NCBI GenBank assembly: GCA_034769895.1
Contig: CM068372.1
Location: forward strand, 236,114,843-236,178,842
Source: Magicicada septendecula
Taxonomy: Eukaryota > Arthropoda > Insecta > Hemiptera > Cicadidae
Direction: 5' to 3'
DNA: 64,000 bases
How positions within the stretch are numbered: the first letter of the stretch is position 1; each line of letters opens with the position of its first letter. The notes under the pieces were generated by a model. The model was not told where the DNA came from and did no database searches. It was given only the letters and a program-made list of their open reading frames with translations. Positions 12,206 to 25,849 of the stretch are shown piece by piece. The translations under genes and the position numbers were made by a program.

Positions 12206-15200
12206 CAACGACAGACCAAACCCGAACGATTTTTGAATATCGTTGTCTTCGTGTTATTTTATTTTACTGAATAAATATACAACATATTTACGCATTGTTT
12301 AAGACCAGGCGTTTACCAGCAACGAAAGTCAGGAATGAAAGTGTACGAATTGTTACACAGCCTTTGCTACAGTAAAAGTGCCGATAATGAACGAGGAGGG
12401 AGGAGACAGAGGGGAGATCACACCTATCAAACAGTACGTCAGATTACAGACTAATCTCTTTAAGTTATGTAGCAATGGTGGATTTTCGTTGTTTTTGTTG
12501 AAAGCTGAAAGCTTCTCTTTCTAATTTTTCTATTTCTACTGATCCTAATAAAATTTGTATAAGGGTAATCGAATCTTGCAAAATTAAAATAAATTTAAGG
12601 ACAGAGAGCGGATGTGATTGCGGATTCAATGTGAGCGTACGAATGGGGTGAACAGATGTCAAGATAAATGGACGGCTTACGCAGCACGTTTTTGATACTA
12701 ACGGCCAATAGCGTCACTGCGAAACGTTCACCGTACTGTCTCTTTATTACGTTCAGATAATTCAGAGGCCAATTGAAATACCATACAGTACACAAAGAAT
12801 TATTCTCACATGGCGAATAAAACCACCACGTTATACGCATTACAGCCAACCGTACAATAATTAGTTTCATGCGGACAGTACGCTAAGCAAGAAATTTAAA
12901 AGAATATTTAAATTATCATTTAAACGGATAAAGGCTAAGCTGTAGTCCCGATGTGAAAAACGTATCTCCTTGGCAGTCGTAGACCGGTGAAATGCATTTA
13001 CAGAAACAGGACCAATCTGACCTTAGCTCATAAGACACACTTCACCCAGAATGCCCTTCGCTCTCGCCACTAATCAAACTCTCTGATCACACTTAAGCCT
13101 TTAATGTACAGAACGAAACCCTTGACTCTCTCAAAGGCAGAAATGATACGAAAGCTCAGTCATGAATGATGAGAATATACAGGACTGCCTAGAACTGGAT
13201 TTTAACTGCACCGATGAAACATCCGTATATTGTAGGATGTGTTTAGTTGACAAATACGATTCATGTCTTCTTTTTACTCATTTTCAATGGAGTTGCGTCA
13301 AACTTCCACCTTTCCACATTACTGTTTTGCACTTCGTCTCTTATGTCAACTATGCCATCAGTACAAAATTTTAATTGTAGCGCATCGCTTGAAAAACAAC
13401 TTGAAGGATGACACATAAACGACTTGTAAAGTACATTTAATAATAAACTCCAAAGAACCCAGGAAATAAAATATTAAAACACACAAGTGTTTTAAAACTG
13501 ATAACTACACACTGTAGATCTCCTCTACACGTGCGCCCAGTTTTGAACATATTAACGAAGAAAACGAACATTCGCTGAAGCAGTATTTTCATTGTGACTT
13601 CTTAACAGGCCAGTGGTGCCAATAACAAACGATATTTAACCAAAATATTTATATAACCATTGTATGTTATGCAACTTAATTCTCCTTGTAGTATAAGCAA
13701 CATCCTATGCGTTTTTGGTAATCCTAATTCAGATTCCTGCATGTATAACACAAAACGTTCGATTTCATGGGCTCTTTATAGTCAATTGTATCATGGCTGC
13801 TAAGAGCTGGTCACTATTACAGGAGATAGATCAATGAGTAGCTTGCAACCGACCTTAGGCTACACGTCGCAGGGTCGTATAGAGAAGGCAGATTATAGGG
13901 GCCGAAACAGTTCAGATTCAGTCATAGTCATGGCGTTAAGCAGTGAAGAAGCTATGTGTTTACTCATTGCTTCAGAAGGTTTAGCTTAAAACTCAAACAA
14001 AAGAGAAGTGGTGTCCATGAAATTAATCTCTATCAACTTACCTGCAACACCCATACCTCCCACATCTTGCACACAGGCATCTATAACGACACAGTTGGAA
14101 TATTCCTTAAGTCTCTTGCCCCAAATTTCAGGTTTTATTAAAACTTGATATCAGTGTTTCTGTACCCATTACGAAAATAAGAAACGTAACTCAAACGAAT
14201 AAAACAAGTGCAAAACGCTCCGACTCGTCGCTGCTTTCCGTAACTAGAACGAAAATTTAATTCCGGTAAACTGTCTGACTCAGACTACCTGCGCGCGTGT
14301 ACCGGTGACTGCTGCCACTAGACGCGCTCTCTTCTAAACATCGGTCGGTGTCGTGCCAGTCGGCACCGATTATCGGGATCTGCAGTCTACGCGTACACTT
14401 ATAGGCCATAAAATGTGCACCTGGTGCGGTTTACAACTGCCATGGTGACGCAGAAAATCAGGCGACAGAACTTATCAGAAATAATGTTTAAGTGTCTAAC
14501 ACACATTTTCTTTCTTTCCGCATGTTATACGACTACACGTATATGCACGACTGTTCACCGGCTGCATTAGTCTCTAATACCAACGGGGCTGCCTACGTTT
14601 GTCTGAAGGATACAGAATGTGTAAATGTGAAGTAACTGATAGCAAAAGCTAACAAACGTGATGGAATTTACGAAAATTTTCATTTGTGCGCGAACTATCT
14701 GCTGCAAAACAACGTCATTACGTAAAGAGGTAACCAGCGTGGCCCACAATGCGTAGACGCTGTGTCCACGGAACGCGATATTACGTGATTATTTGTTAAA
14801 GACATGATTTAGTAAATATTGCGTTACTCTTTGTTATCAAAAAAATCTTATAAATAACGGCTCAGCGTATTATATTTTTCTAATGTGAAGAATTTTTGAA
14901 TCAAGTGTACAGATGTTTAATAACGAATGCTTCACCGCTTCCGGTTTCGATTTGACTTTCACATTGAAGATCGTCGTAATCCAAGTTGTCGTCAACGTAA
15001 CAGTAGGCCTGTATTACTCGGAAATGTGCGCAGTATAAAACTGAGAATTCATAATAAAGTTCCTTCTACTTCTCATTTTTGCATACACATAATACAATGT
15101 TATGTGTCATGTTTTCGAAGTACAATAAATGCTTGTGTGTTAAACACTAACACTCAAAAATTGTACATAATGCAGAAAACTTACAACAACAAAGCTTTCA

Positions 15201-17539
15201 CAAAAGGTTGCCTGCTATACCATTACTTCTTTGTATGCTGTAGAATGAAATTTTGTGTGTAGTTTTGTTGTGTTCGTTAATAAACGAATAAATTTCGTTA
15301 TATTAAAGCCCTTTCGACGGAAAATAAGTTTTCATTATATCCTGTTTTTATCAAATAACATTTATAAGATAAATTCCAAGAGCCCTTAATTATTACCTGT
15401 GTAATGAAACACAGGAGCGACTGAGGATAAACTAATTACCACAAAAACTGTTTATATATACACCAAAGTTAATACTCCTAGTTTCCCAAAACGGCTACGC
15501 TGAAAATGAATAAAAGCAAATTTTGTAATACATTTCAACGCACTAAGCCTCGTATAATCTGCGTTAAATTACTTTCGTACGGCCACAAAGCCAGGTCGCA
15601 TCGTTTATCACTCGTCAAATACACGACCGTCGTTTCACAAAAGAAAATTCTCTTATGTGAAAAACCAAATTTCGCACGCACAAAAAACGCTCCAAATAGG
15701 CTATATGCGTTCGAAATTACTTCTTCCTTATGCAGACGCAAAATATTATCGCGCAACCTAAATTCAACTTTAATTCAGCCTTCATTCAGTCGTTTGGCTG
15801 GTTTGATACGATATTACAGTGTCTTCTAAATCTGGCTTCTACCGTACACTCGTGCGCAGGTGAGGAGTTCAGGTGCTGTATTCTTTGTCTTTCAGCCTTT
15901 CTCATTTTTGTACCAAATACCTTATTCGGCAATAAATCGTACCTGTCTGAATTAACATCAATAAGTAATGTCTTAAATTAATCCACTTTAACTTAGTTCT
16001 ATATTTCGACTCAAATACCCTCCAAAAAAATGTTTCCTATTATTTTGCATAAGACGTGCACATACGTACTTCCATACCATACTCCGAGAACTCGCATTTA
16101 TTTTCACTATGATTTCCTTAAAATCTAATTCTCGTTGGGCAAAATTATATGATTCAAACGTATATTTTGAGAATATTTTTCGATTTTACATCCAGCGATG
16201 AACATCGAAAAATACTCACCGTCCTCCTCAAAAAGTGTTGTTTTTCAAGCGCTTTATCTGCTTACCTACAAATCCGCACTGTGTACAAAGCACGATGCAA
16301 ATCATCCAACAATCATACCGTATATTTTCCTATGATAACCCTCTTTGTCGCTTTGATTATTGCTTTTTATTAATTTGATCTTCCTACTACTACTTCCACT
16401 ACTTCTGCTACTACTACTTCTTATTACTATTCCATCCGCATCGTTAGCATGTACGTTGTATGTCAGAACACGAAAGTGGTGCATTCCACTGGCCAAATAA
16501 ACCTACATTCATACACCTAGGTAAATAAGACTAACCAGTAATAGTCGTTTTCCCCCTCAGGTATGCAGTCCTAGTATGGATCTCGCAGTCCTAGTGAGAT
16601 ATGCAGTCCTAGCATATCTCCTCAGATATGCTGATACCTATGGACCTTGAAAGCCGTGTATCGTATTTAAAATTCTATGTGCCCTTTACACATCTAACTA
16701 GAAAGACGTAACAGAAATGTTTTATAAAGAAAATAACTTGAAAAGGCTATTGGAGTTTTCACTTTACGGAGACCAAACCATGGACGATAGGCTCCGAATA
16801 CAGAAATATTCAAACTGAAGTGCTACACACGAATGACAGGAATTAAAAAATATATTTCACTTACAAAAATATTAAAAAAGAATTTTAATAATAATAATAT
16901 TTAAAAAAGTAAAGTATTTCAATTAAGAAAACAAAGAAAGGAATAGGTACTCTAACTGGTCCCGACATACGCCGAAAAGGGCTTCTTAATAAAACCATTC
17001 GACGCACACAAAAGGAAAACATGTTGAGGTCGATCGACAAGGTAGCATGTATCCTAACTCACAATATATCCATAGTGTCATTCTGAAACGGCACGACTAA
17101 GTAAAAATGTATTGTATCAAACCTCCGAAGGAGATAAAAATCAAAGCAACCACCAAAATAAGATTATCATTTTTTTTTCTATTCTCAAACAACATTTGAA
17201 GTGGTAGTGGTCAATAATAGACCGATTCTAGTAACAGCGGAAAACCTTACAACGTTTTCGGTCAACTAATTTAAATATAATTATTGAATACACTATCAAA
17301 CGGCTCGCATTATGCATACAAACAAGGGGTCACTCTCGCCTCCCTACTCCCCACTAAATATGTACATATTCCTGTTTAATATGTATGGGCCTTGCCTGCC
17401 AAGGAGCTAAGCATGGCGATGCATACAATTCATCTGAAGCACCCTTTACGTATTTTCTCTTTTATCAAAAGATATGAAGCTATCTACCATATCTTTGGCG
17501 CGCACATATTGGGGGCGGACAGCTGTATACATAATACAC
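12206..17539. other. Long intergenic stretch, nothing recognised
   Basis: Both strands read: no domain, repeat array or paired termini recognised. Local features only: a CpG-richer patch at about 14275-14480 and a cluster of three near-identical GCAGTCCTAG words at 16565-16610. Open frames such as 14927-15262 and 15506-15829 have no recognisable motif. Confidence 0.45.
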
Positions 17540-17564
17540 TCTTCTTCTTCTTCTTCTTCTTCCC
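17540..17564. repeat. (CTT)n microsatellite
   Basis: About eight CTT units. On the minus strand this reads (GAA)n, the same tail seen on LINE relics elsewhere in the window, but no LINE coding sequence was recognised beside it. Confidence 0.8.
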
Positions 17565-17689
17565 AACCGAAAGTTTGGTGGATCTGCAGTTCCTTCCTTT
17601 CCGTTCTCTTAATCACCACATAACTAGAAATTCAACAAGAGTCCATTCACAGTACTCTGAAGCAAGGGATATCTTATTCGACATCCTTT

Positions 17690-17885
17690 TTTAATGGCGT
17701 GGTTTCCCATTGCTTCTCCATTGAACGCCATTGATTTTACAGTTCATCCGCCTTTAGGGATAGTATCCACTCTCACGGGCAAGAGGATGCCCTACCTTTT
17801 ACCGGTCATCCCCCCTACTTGGAGATCGTTGGCACTTGCTAAAAGGGGATCTCCTTATCCCGGGAGAAGCTCGGTCCTTGCATAC
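17690..17885. other. GC-richer block, probable transposon fragment
   Basis: A compact block with ATGGCGTGGTTTCCCATTGC at its left and TCCCGGGAGAAGC at its right stands out from AT-rich flanks. No open frame with known motif. The composition and sharp edges suggest an untranslated segment of a mobile element, but I cannot name it. Confidence 0.3.
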
Positions 17886-20514
17886 GTTAGCTGCTTGCTT
17901 ATACATATTAAATAAGTTTACCCTAGTTATTCCAATAAAGAATTTTTGAAGTTTACGAACGTTTTCGTTCTTGTCACAGGCCACAATACACAAAATAAAT
18001 ACAAAAATACTGAAACAAGCTGTCGAGAGACAGGACTGTTAAAATTATAGCATGGACAGTAACGAATTATGAGAAGAAGGAGAGACGAAGACGGTGAAAA
18101 ATGTGGTGTTGCGGTCAAGGGGACTTCAAAAATCAACAATTGGAAAAAGTAAAGCAAAGACAGAATTATGGGAAAATAACCCCGCCTCTGACTTATACGA
18201 ACTGTTAAAAGTAGAAACTAATATACTGCAGTCACAGCTAATTACATTCAAAGTTCTGGATTTTATAAATCAATACAAGACTTGTGGTATTATAGACGAC
18301 ATTACTAACGTGGTAATGAATAAAAAAGGGTAAACCTGAAAAAGAAGAAACCTTTTATAAAGAAAATGAAACATTATTTTCACATTCATAAACGTTAAGA
18401 AGCAAATCCGTGATTTCAGATAATTATGATATGAATTGTTTCTGCATTTGAACTATTTTTATTTATGATGAATTCCATTTTCTTTTATAAAAATCTTTCA
18501 TAAAACTGAAAATAATGGAAGCATGTACGGAATGTGAGGTGTTTCCACCAACCTCTACAAACGCCACCCACCATCTGACAAATGGTGCGACTTCCAAAAT
18601 AAGAAGCTCTTCTCTGCTAGGAGCCAACGATTACCTTAAAGGATAGATGAGAGGGCAAGGGCCAATTTCACACTCTTTCCCTCGGAATCTTAAAATAAGA
18701 TGCACCACTAGCTGTACTACGGTACAGAGTACGGGAGAAACATTACATTAATGATCCTTAGAATATTAATAGAAGATGTACTAGTAAATAATCGATCAAT
18801 AAGAGACATTTTTTATTAAAACTAGAAGACTCATTCGATTCTCTACTAACTTTTCGATACAAAATAGTTATACGAGGCATCACGCGTCACAAAAAACTAA
18901 GTCACAGCTTGTAAAAACGTTGTTCTCGTTCTTTTGTGACCGTTCTTCGGTCGACTCTTTCCAGCCCACGCGAGTTATTGGTGCTGTACTTAAACTCTTA
19001 ACCTGAAGAAAATCTTCGTGGGACATCGCTACTCTCTACGATAGATCAAGTACTCTAAGGTAGAGACTGTAAATGGCATGGAAAACGATGTTACGAAATA
19101 AGTTAAGAAGTAAGTACGAAGTAATTCTTATTCACAGTTTCAGAAATGTTCTCCTTCGGTCTGACTGTCTCGCAGACAAAACTGAATGCTAGGTGGGTTC
19201 GAGCTTTGCGGCATGAATGAATGAACTGAAATGAGCACGGAACCATGTGTACGATGGCGTTACGCCTGCCGGACACAATTCTGTTCTATTATATTGTTCT
19301 ACTGTTTAAATAGTGATCAAACATCCGAAAAATTCTAATTTTATTTTTACGGTTATTCTTCCACACTAACACACTAGCATGTATGTTGCGACACTAATAG
19401 TTGGGTCGCCTCACTGAAATCGGACACCCAATCCAGTATGCTAAGCCCCAGACTGAACTTAATTTATATAATAAATACAGAGTCTGCTGTATGCATGAAA
19501 TGGTAACTTTCATGTTAGCGAGTCAATACAGAGAGTATAAGACAATGCAATATCAGAACATTTGAGTACGGCATGTTCACTGTTACAAACGACTGCTGCC
19601 TGTAAAAATATGTGCATGTAATCTTGTATATATTTTTCCACCATCGTTATTCTTTACCAGCCCATCAAAAGTTAACTTTGGAATAACCCTCGTATTATCT
19701 GTATGGACATGTGTTGTACACTGCCTTTCAACGAAGAATAAGATGTCACCAACGTTCCCAACTGATGAGACTAAAACACAGAGGAGTTCGGCTAATCACC
19801 GCAATAACGACGTTCAGCTTTGGAAGCGACTTTGCTCTTCACAACTCCATCCGGACTTCAATACAATAAAAACAGACGCGTTATTTTATTTTTTATTGTT
19901 CTACTGTTTACTTGTGAATTACGCGAGTACGACAAACAGTGACATGTGACGCAAGAAACCCGCCAACGTAGGCTCGAAGTCGTGTAAGTGTCTCGCAAAC
20001 TCTGTCACCAGTCTGTGACGATGCTGGCTGGCGTAATCCGCTTTCCGCGTACACGGAAAGTACTTACTAACTTTTGCACATAAGCTTTTCAAACAACTAC
20101 GGGGACCCGGAACACCTAACACCTGTAATGTTACAAAGAAAAGTACACTACATGGTCTTATGAACTATTTAGTCGGGCTATAAAACAGGTTGTCCCTATG
20201 TCCCTATAAATTTTATATTTTTGTGACACGGAGTAACAGATAGAGTCCATTGTTTTCCCACTTTTTGAAAACATCTTTTTGTTTACCTGAAAAATTCTAT
20301 TATATTATACTGTACTGTATTGTATTTGTTAACATAATTTTCTGATTACGTTTGTTATATAAAATCTGCAATTACTAATTACTAAAAGCAGACTACGACA
20401 AAAAAATTTAATTTGGCACCAAACACGAACCATAAAATTGTAAGGTCTCTCTAGCACGTATAATTTATGAAATAATCCTGTACAGTAGGACCCACAAGGG
20501 GTTCACAACAGTGA
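17886..20514. other. Intergenic DNA, nothing recognised
   Basis: One open frame at 18094-18333 (plus, 79 codons) has protein-like composition with a charged N-terminus (KSTIGKSKAKTELWENN) but no family I recognise. Nothing else found. Confidence 0.4.
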
Positions 20515-20998
20515 TGTGCGAATCATAGAAAATTTATACTGGCGACAGAGGGCAGGTGTCCGGGTTAACAGAAGAATAACGAACGAATGTCAGATCAGCG
20601 AGGCGTTACACAAGAATGTGTCGTATCCCTGCTGTTGTCATTTATAGTCGAACAAAATATTTAAAGAAGCCTTACATGAACACGCGTTTGGATTAAAAAT
20701 AAACGGCGAATTAATAATAAATAACATTCGATACGCCGATGATAGTCATATTATGTGACAACAGATGGGATTACCCAGACCCAGCACTGCAAATAACTGA
20801 AAGAATTCTGGAAGCTTACTTCATTTCAAAAATTTTAGATGCTACATCACTGAATAACTTGATTCAGAGAAAGAAAGTAAGTACCGTTTTGAATTAGACC
20901 ATGCAACACTTAAAAAAATGTGAACACCTCTGTCTAATGATAACATCACTAACACTCTGTCGAGAAATGATTACGTGCTACGTAAGATCTGTACTATT
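20515..20998 (+). pseudogene. LINE reverse transcriptase relic, left part
   Basis: Decayed RT of a non-LTR retrotransposon, readable across several frames. Motifs in order are RIIENLYW (about 20518), a weak QECVVS..L box (about 20612), FGLKINGELIINNIRYADD with the catalytic RYADD (about 20688-20740), and MITCYVRSVL just before 20998. Stops and frame changes separate these, so it is non-functional. The sequence continues on the far side of a 687-bp insertion (20999-21685) with LLYGAKV, which is what normally follows RSVL in this LINE type. RTE-like or a related clade; exact clade uncertain. Confidence 0.8.
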
Positions 20999-21685
20999 TA
21001 GTGCTGGGAACAAAAACGCACAACTGTTTCTAAAGACAGTTCTCTGAAAAAAAAACGAACGAACTGTTCTTTCCCGCGGAGATAAAACTGTTCTCCGTTT
21101 TAAAAACGACCGTGGCGTTTACAACAATATTGACAACGCACTGTTCTAGTTCAGTTCTCTGTTAGGAGTAAACCGTTCGTTTTTATTGAAACTTTCGTTT
21201 AGCTGTTTGGCGTAAAATGTTTTTACTGTTTGGCAAGTTTGTTGAAATGCTACGAGTAAACTGCAACGTTCGTTGACTTGCGTTCGATTATTGTACTGTC
21301 CTCGTTCTGTTTAGCGCAGAATTAGGCTATATTCAGTTTTATTTCAGTTACTATAAAAATATTATTCAGATATTCCCCATAAGTTTTGATGAAACAATTT
21401 AAAAGAAAAACTGCCTTTTAAGATACTGGTAAATAAGAGAAATATTGACTTAATGCCATTGTTTAAGTTACATAACCATCCATTTAATAAAAATACAAAA
21501 ATGAACCGTTATTTGAAATGCTCAAAACAAAACGTTTAAACAATATAATGGTAAAATCAGTAAATGTAAATAGCAACAGTTCATTAATTCAACCTGTCTT
21601 TTTCCAACCGTTTTTAAAAACAGTTGTTTTTTAAAACGAACAGTTCGTTTTTGTTTTGCAAAAACAACAAAAACGCCCACCACTT
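20999..21685. mobile_element. Non-autonomous hAT-like element inserted in the LINE relic
   Basis: Termini TAGTGCTGGG (left) and the complement of AAGTGGTGGG (right) are imperfect inverted repeats of hAT style. The flanks GTACTATT (20991-20998) and GCACTACT (21686-21693) match at 6 of 8 bases, the size of an hAT target duplication. The insertion point falls inside the YVRSVL-LLYG stretch of the surrounding RT, so both sides confirm it. The interior is rich in repeats of GAACTGTTC/GAACAGTTC and AAAACGAAC near both ends, the kind of subterminal motif hAT transposases bind. There is no transposase frame, so it needed one supplied in trans. Confidence 0.75.
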
Positions 21686-21693
21686 GCACTACT

Positions 21694-22075
21694 GTATGGG
21701 GCCAAAGTGTGAATTCTGAAAACTGCAACGCTCAGTCGTTTGGACGCGTTTGAGGCGTGGTTGCACCCAAGAATGCTCAGACTACCCTGGACAGCTACGA
21801 AAACCAATGAGGCGGTTCTAAGTAGGCCAAACGCAGTTCGAGACATATATAAAACTATTAAATGTCGGAATCCAGTATATCCGAGACTGTTCGATCCCGT
21901 ATGTTCCAGCCGATAACGAAGGGTAAAACAGAATTCTGTTGAGGAATAGAAAGGAGACAGTCCTCGTGGTTAAAAAACATTCGGAACTGGACTGAAATAC
22001 ACAGTGCTGAAGAGATATTCAGAATAGTGATAACTAAGAAGATTGCGAACTGATCATAACGTAAACTTGTAGACT
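21694..22075 (+). pseudogene. LINE reverse transcriptase C-terminal relic, right part
   Basis: Continuation of the relic at 20515-20998. Readable pieces in order are LLYGAKV (about 21690), LSRLDAFEAWLHPRMLRLPW (about 21734), AVRDIYKTIK (about 21833) and, after frame changes, SSWLKNIRNWTEIHSAEEI (about 21960). This is the usual C-terminal order of such LINE proteins: RT thumb, then the conserved W-containing tail. Stops and frame changes make it dead. The element's 3' end probably lies near 22080. Confidence 0.75.
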
Positions 22076-22394
22076 ATATGTAAAAAAGTTGTTGGAGTAA
22101 CTTGCAAATGTGCGTACAGCTGACAAAAGTTAATAGTTGTTATACTGTCTCTGGTGTCCATTTGATTCCACCCCCACGTCATCTACCACGTCACATTACA
22201 TAATAAAGTGTACGCAGAAAATACAAAACTACCCCATGTACACAAACTAATATCATCAAAATTACTCATTTTATTCTTGTGTCTTCATTATTCAACGACA
22301 AATAACATTTTTCTACAATATTTTTTGTTGTTTTTAATGACATTGTTAGACAGTATTTTCATAGTTTTAACTATCGTCATCAGTTAAAACTATA
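22076..22394. other. Intergenic DNA
   Basis: Nothing recognised apart from a short inverted pair around ATAGTTTTAACT / AGTTAAAACTAT at about 22362-22394, which forms a small hairpin. Confidence 0.4.
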
Positions 22395-22496
22395 CCTTCA
22401 AACTCTTTACCTCTCTTCTTGCTACAAACAAACCGCAAATCCTACGATTAACGTCTGTGAATCTGTGTCACACGAACATCGTAAAAACACTATATC
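22395..22496 (+). repeat. 102-bp direct repeat, copy 1
   Basis: Nearly identical to 22874-22975 (words CTACAAACAAACCGCAAAT and CGTCTGTGAATCTGTGTCAC). Copies are about 480 bp apart, start to start. Not simple sequence; origin unknown. Confidence 0.8.
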
Positions 22497-22873
22497 GCCG
22501 AAAATTATTACTATTAAATAAAATATATGTATTACAATATGTGATGATGATAGTTCAAAACTATCGGAAACTATATAGGAACTTCAATTTAAAAAAGTAC
22601 ATTGTCATGGAAAAGTTGTATTTACCATTACATAACGAAAACAATCTTCACACTAGACATACATGGTTTACAGTTCTTGAATTCAAAATTACTAGATCTA
22701 CAGTATAGCAGAAAAATCAGTCTAACAAAGTCACGTATCGTACTTGAAAATCTGTTCCCGCTTGCCTCTCTCTAAGATAAAATAAAACGGATCATAATAA
22801 ATTTAGAATCATTAGAACAAGGGAATATGATTACCTATGATTAACCTTGTTATCCTATTGTTTGTATTGTTAT

Positions 22874-22975
22874 CCTTCAAACACTTTACCTCTCTTTTTG
22901 CTACAAACAAACCGCAAATTCTACGATTAACGTCTGTGAATCTGTGTCACACGAACTTCGTAAAAACACTATATC
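22874..22975 (+). repeat. 102-bp direct repeat, copy 2
   Basis: Second copy of the repeat at 22395-22496, same orientation, a few substitutions. It could mark the ends of a short LTR-like unit or a local duplication; I see no primer site between them. Confidence 0.8.
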
Positions 22976-25029
22976 CCCTCCCACCCCAGACGCCAAAAAA
23001 CGGGTCTTCAATGTCGTTATCAAACATCGAATTCAAAATCGGTTTAAACTAATATTACTGTTTATATCTTTACGGGCATAAATTATAAGTTTATTATGAG
23101 TATAAAGCGAGGCTCTTAACATTAATCGCAAAACACTCACACAATGCACAAGGGCCTCATCCCGTAATTACATACTTTGTAAGCACCCTTATATTACTCC
23201 ACCTCTGTCTCTCCTCTCTATGTTGATCCAGTTATGCTCGTGTTCAAAGACACAATGAGTTCACGATCGCGTCCCCATAGAGATACAAATCTGATCATAT
23301 CTCTTTTTGAAATGTCCGTCTAATGTGACCTTGTTCAGTTTTCCGCGTGTTTTGATGTGCGTGTCGTGAGAGGTTAAATCTGAAAATTACACAACAGCCA
23401 CAAATAAATAGGACGGAAGGACTGTAGCTTTCTTTCAAAACGACCTTAAACCGCACGGAAACAGCTTGAGTACAGAAGCTGTACAAGGTCACACAATACA
23501 GGATGTGTATGCTCATACAATGCACTTATGTATAAATGAAACTGAAAAATCACTAAACATTAAAATAAGTAATAGCGAGTAGAATTTGTCAAAATGAATT
23601 TTCAGCATCTCGCACTGCTAATCACAACCACTACGACAGCAAAGGCAAGCTTTAACACTCTATTATTTGTAGTCTATTTACTTAAGAATGAAAATTACTA
23701 AAAGTTTCGTAGGCTTCCAACAAGAAAAAAAAAACAGAGTGGAAACTTCACCACTATACCGGAAACATGCAGATTGAAGATTGTTTTCGGTTTGGGGGTT
23801 AAAACAACTTACGCAAGCAGTTGGGCTGCTATCAAACACACGTGTTCGATTCAGATGACTACAGACGTGTTGTTAAAAAAGGGAACAGCTGCTTATACTA
23901 CTAAACAGCCTCGTCGACTTATACATATTCCGTGGCCATTAATTGTTAAACGAAAAACGTAGCTGACATCAGCAATTCATAAGCTTTGAACACAAGTGTT
24001 ACGTTTTCCGAGAATAAGTATTCTTTATTTAATACGCTTTCCGAATACATCTATACTTTAGCCTTGGCCAATCTTCATATGATGATTATATGACCGGTAT
24101 GTTTGCCATAGAAAGGTCCGCAAACAAATATGGAATTCATATTTACGTTGTGCAGAATCGAACTCATCAAAGTAGCTATTTTATTCTCCAAAAGTTTTTC
24201 GTCTATTTTTAACGCAATTTTATGTAATTTCGAGGTTTTCGTATGTCACTCTGTTACGTTAAAGCACGTGAGAATTAACGTTTTATTTACAAAAATTTGT
24301 CACTGCGCTATCACAACTGAAAATATGAATCGCTGAATCGGGCTGGTAGAGAATGCGCTTTTATTACTAAAAATACTAATATTACTCACAGTGATACATA
24401 AGAAGACACTGCAGCCTAATTACACTTAAAAACTATCCGGGAGGCCAAGTTTTTCAAATCTATTCGTTGTGGGTTAGCGCACAACAAACTTCATTTCGTC
24501 TAAGTTCGTATAACTTGCACAACGTCGCGTAAGTACTGTATAGGTTGATCCGTAATTAAATGTAGCAAGAAACAAGAAAGTGCTTAGGGCGGGCAAGTAG
24601 GTACACGTTCCCCCCGTGGATCAGGAAGTAGATTGATTACACGGAAGATAAGGAGCAAAAAAAAGAAAGCTCTTCATAGTCTCCCTAACAACATGAGTCA
24701 GCTGTTTGTAATTAATTAATTTAATTAATTAATAAAGTTATATGAACCAGATGCGGCTGAAAATAGTTCGGCTGACAAGACGTTCCGTTTAGTGCACTGG
24801 AGCGTTAATGTTTGTACGATCGACGTTGCGTCCCGCCCTACACATTACGACAGCGGTGAACTATCTACCCGCAGAAGACACATCCGTTTACGTCCAATTC
24901 AACTTGTTTCAGCGAAATAAACGTTTATCTCCATACAAAGGAAGGGACAAAATACAGAAAACATTCTATTGCATCTTCGCCTACTGCGTACAGTAGTCGG
25001 CGCGTAACGATGCCCTTCCCTTCCCTTCG
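22976..25029. other. Intergenic DNA, nothing recognised
   Basis: No recognised coding sequence. An AATTAATT palindromic run lies at about 24708-24735. Confidence 0.45.
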
Positions 25030-25568
25030 CCCCATCCATAATCAACGCACTTTTAATGACTGACCAATACCTTAGCAAGCTTAACATTAAATGACTCCCA
25101 GACGTGAAAGTTTAAATGTCATGATGGACTACAACGTTCTATCTTCCCTTCTCCACCATTTATGTGGGAGTAGAATCGTTTGTTCTACTCGCTATCGTCC
25201 AACACTGTCTTATACCACTCTCACATCTTCTTCCGTTCTTTACCTTCTATTATCCCATTCAGGATTTTTTTAAATATTCAGAATCGTCCATTCTTATGAC
25301 CTGTCCTGCCCACTGCAATTCTCTCACTTTACACTTACGTTTCTATTGTCGATATCTTTCATCGTTCCTTCGTATCCCTCAAATAGGCCTATAAAGTATC
25401 CTCCTTACTATGCACAGTTTAAATATTCAGAATCGTCCATTCTTATGACCTGTCCTGCCCACTGCAATTCTCTCACTTTACACTTACGTTTCTATTGTCG
25501 ATATCTTTCATCGTTCCTTCGTATCTCTCAAATAGGCCTATAAAGTATCCTCCTTATCATGCAAAATA
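25030..25568 (-). pseudogene. LINE C-terminal relic containing a 149-bp tandem duplication
   Basis: On the minus strand the segment reads KVRELQWAGQVIRMDD, the conserved R-L-x-W-x-GH-x-x-RM box found after the RT domain of many LINEs. A 149-bp piece with this box is present twice head to tail (25271-25419 and 25420-25568) with only a few differences. The duplication must postdate insertion. Stops are frequent, so this is a dead fragment. Confidence 0.6.
25271..25568. repeat. Tandem duplication, two 149-bp units
   Basis: Units start at TAAATATTCAGAATCGTCC (25271 and 25420). Near-identical, so recent; differences are confined mainly to the last 20 bp. Confidence 0.9.
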
Positions 25569-25849
25569 TAAATATTAAAAATAAATAAATTTTATCGAAT
25601 ATTTGGTGTGACTCACTGCGAACTAAGCAGCTACTGATTAACGGACGGAGACGATAATCCACTCATACCTGCCAGCAGCTCACTTCCCAGTTGAGCAGTG
25701 CAACGTTACGCGTTGACTGCTGTACAGGTACAGCATGGTGGAAACATAATCCGATCTCAGAAAGTCATCTACACATTTTTGTTACAAACAATGATCCATT
25801 TTTTTCGTATCTTTGAATAGTACACTCGGTTCTGTTACTGCCAATCCAC

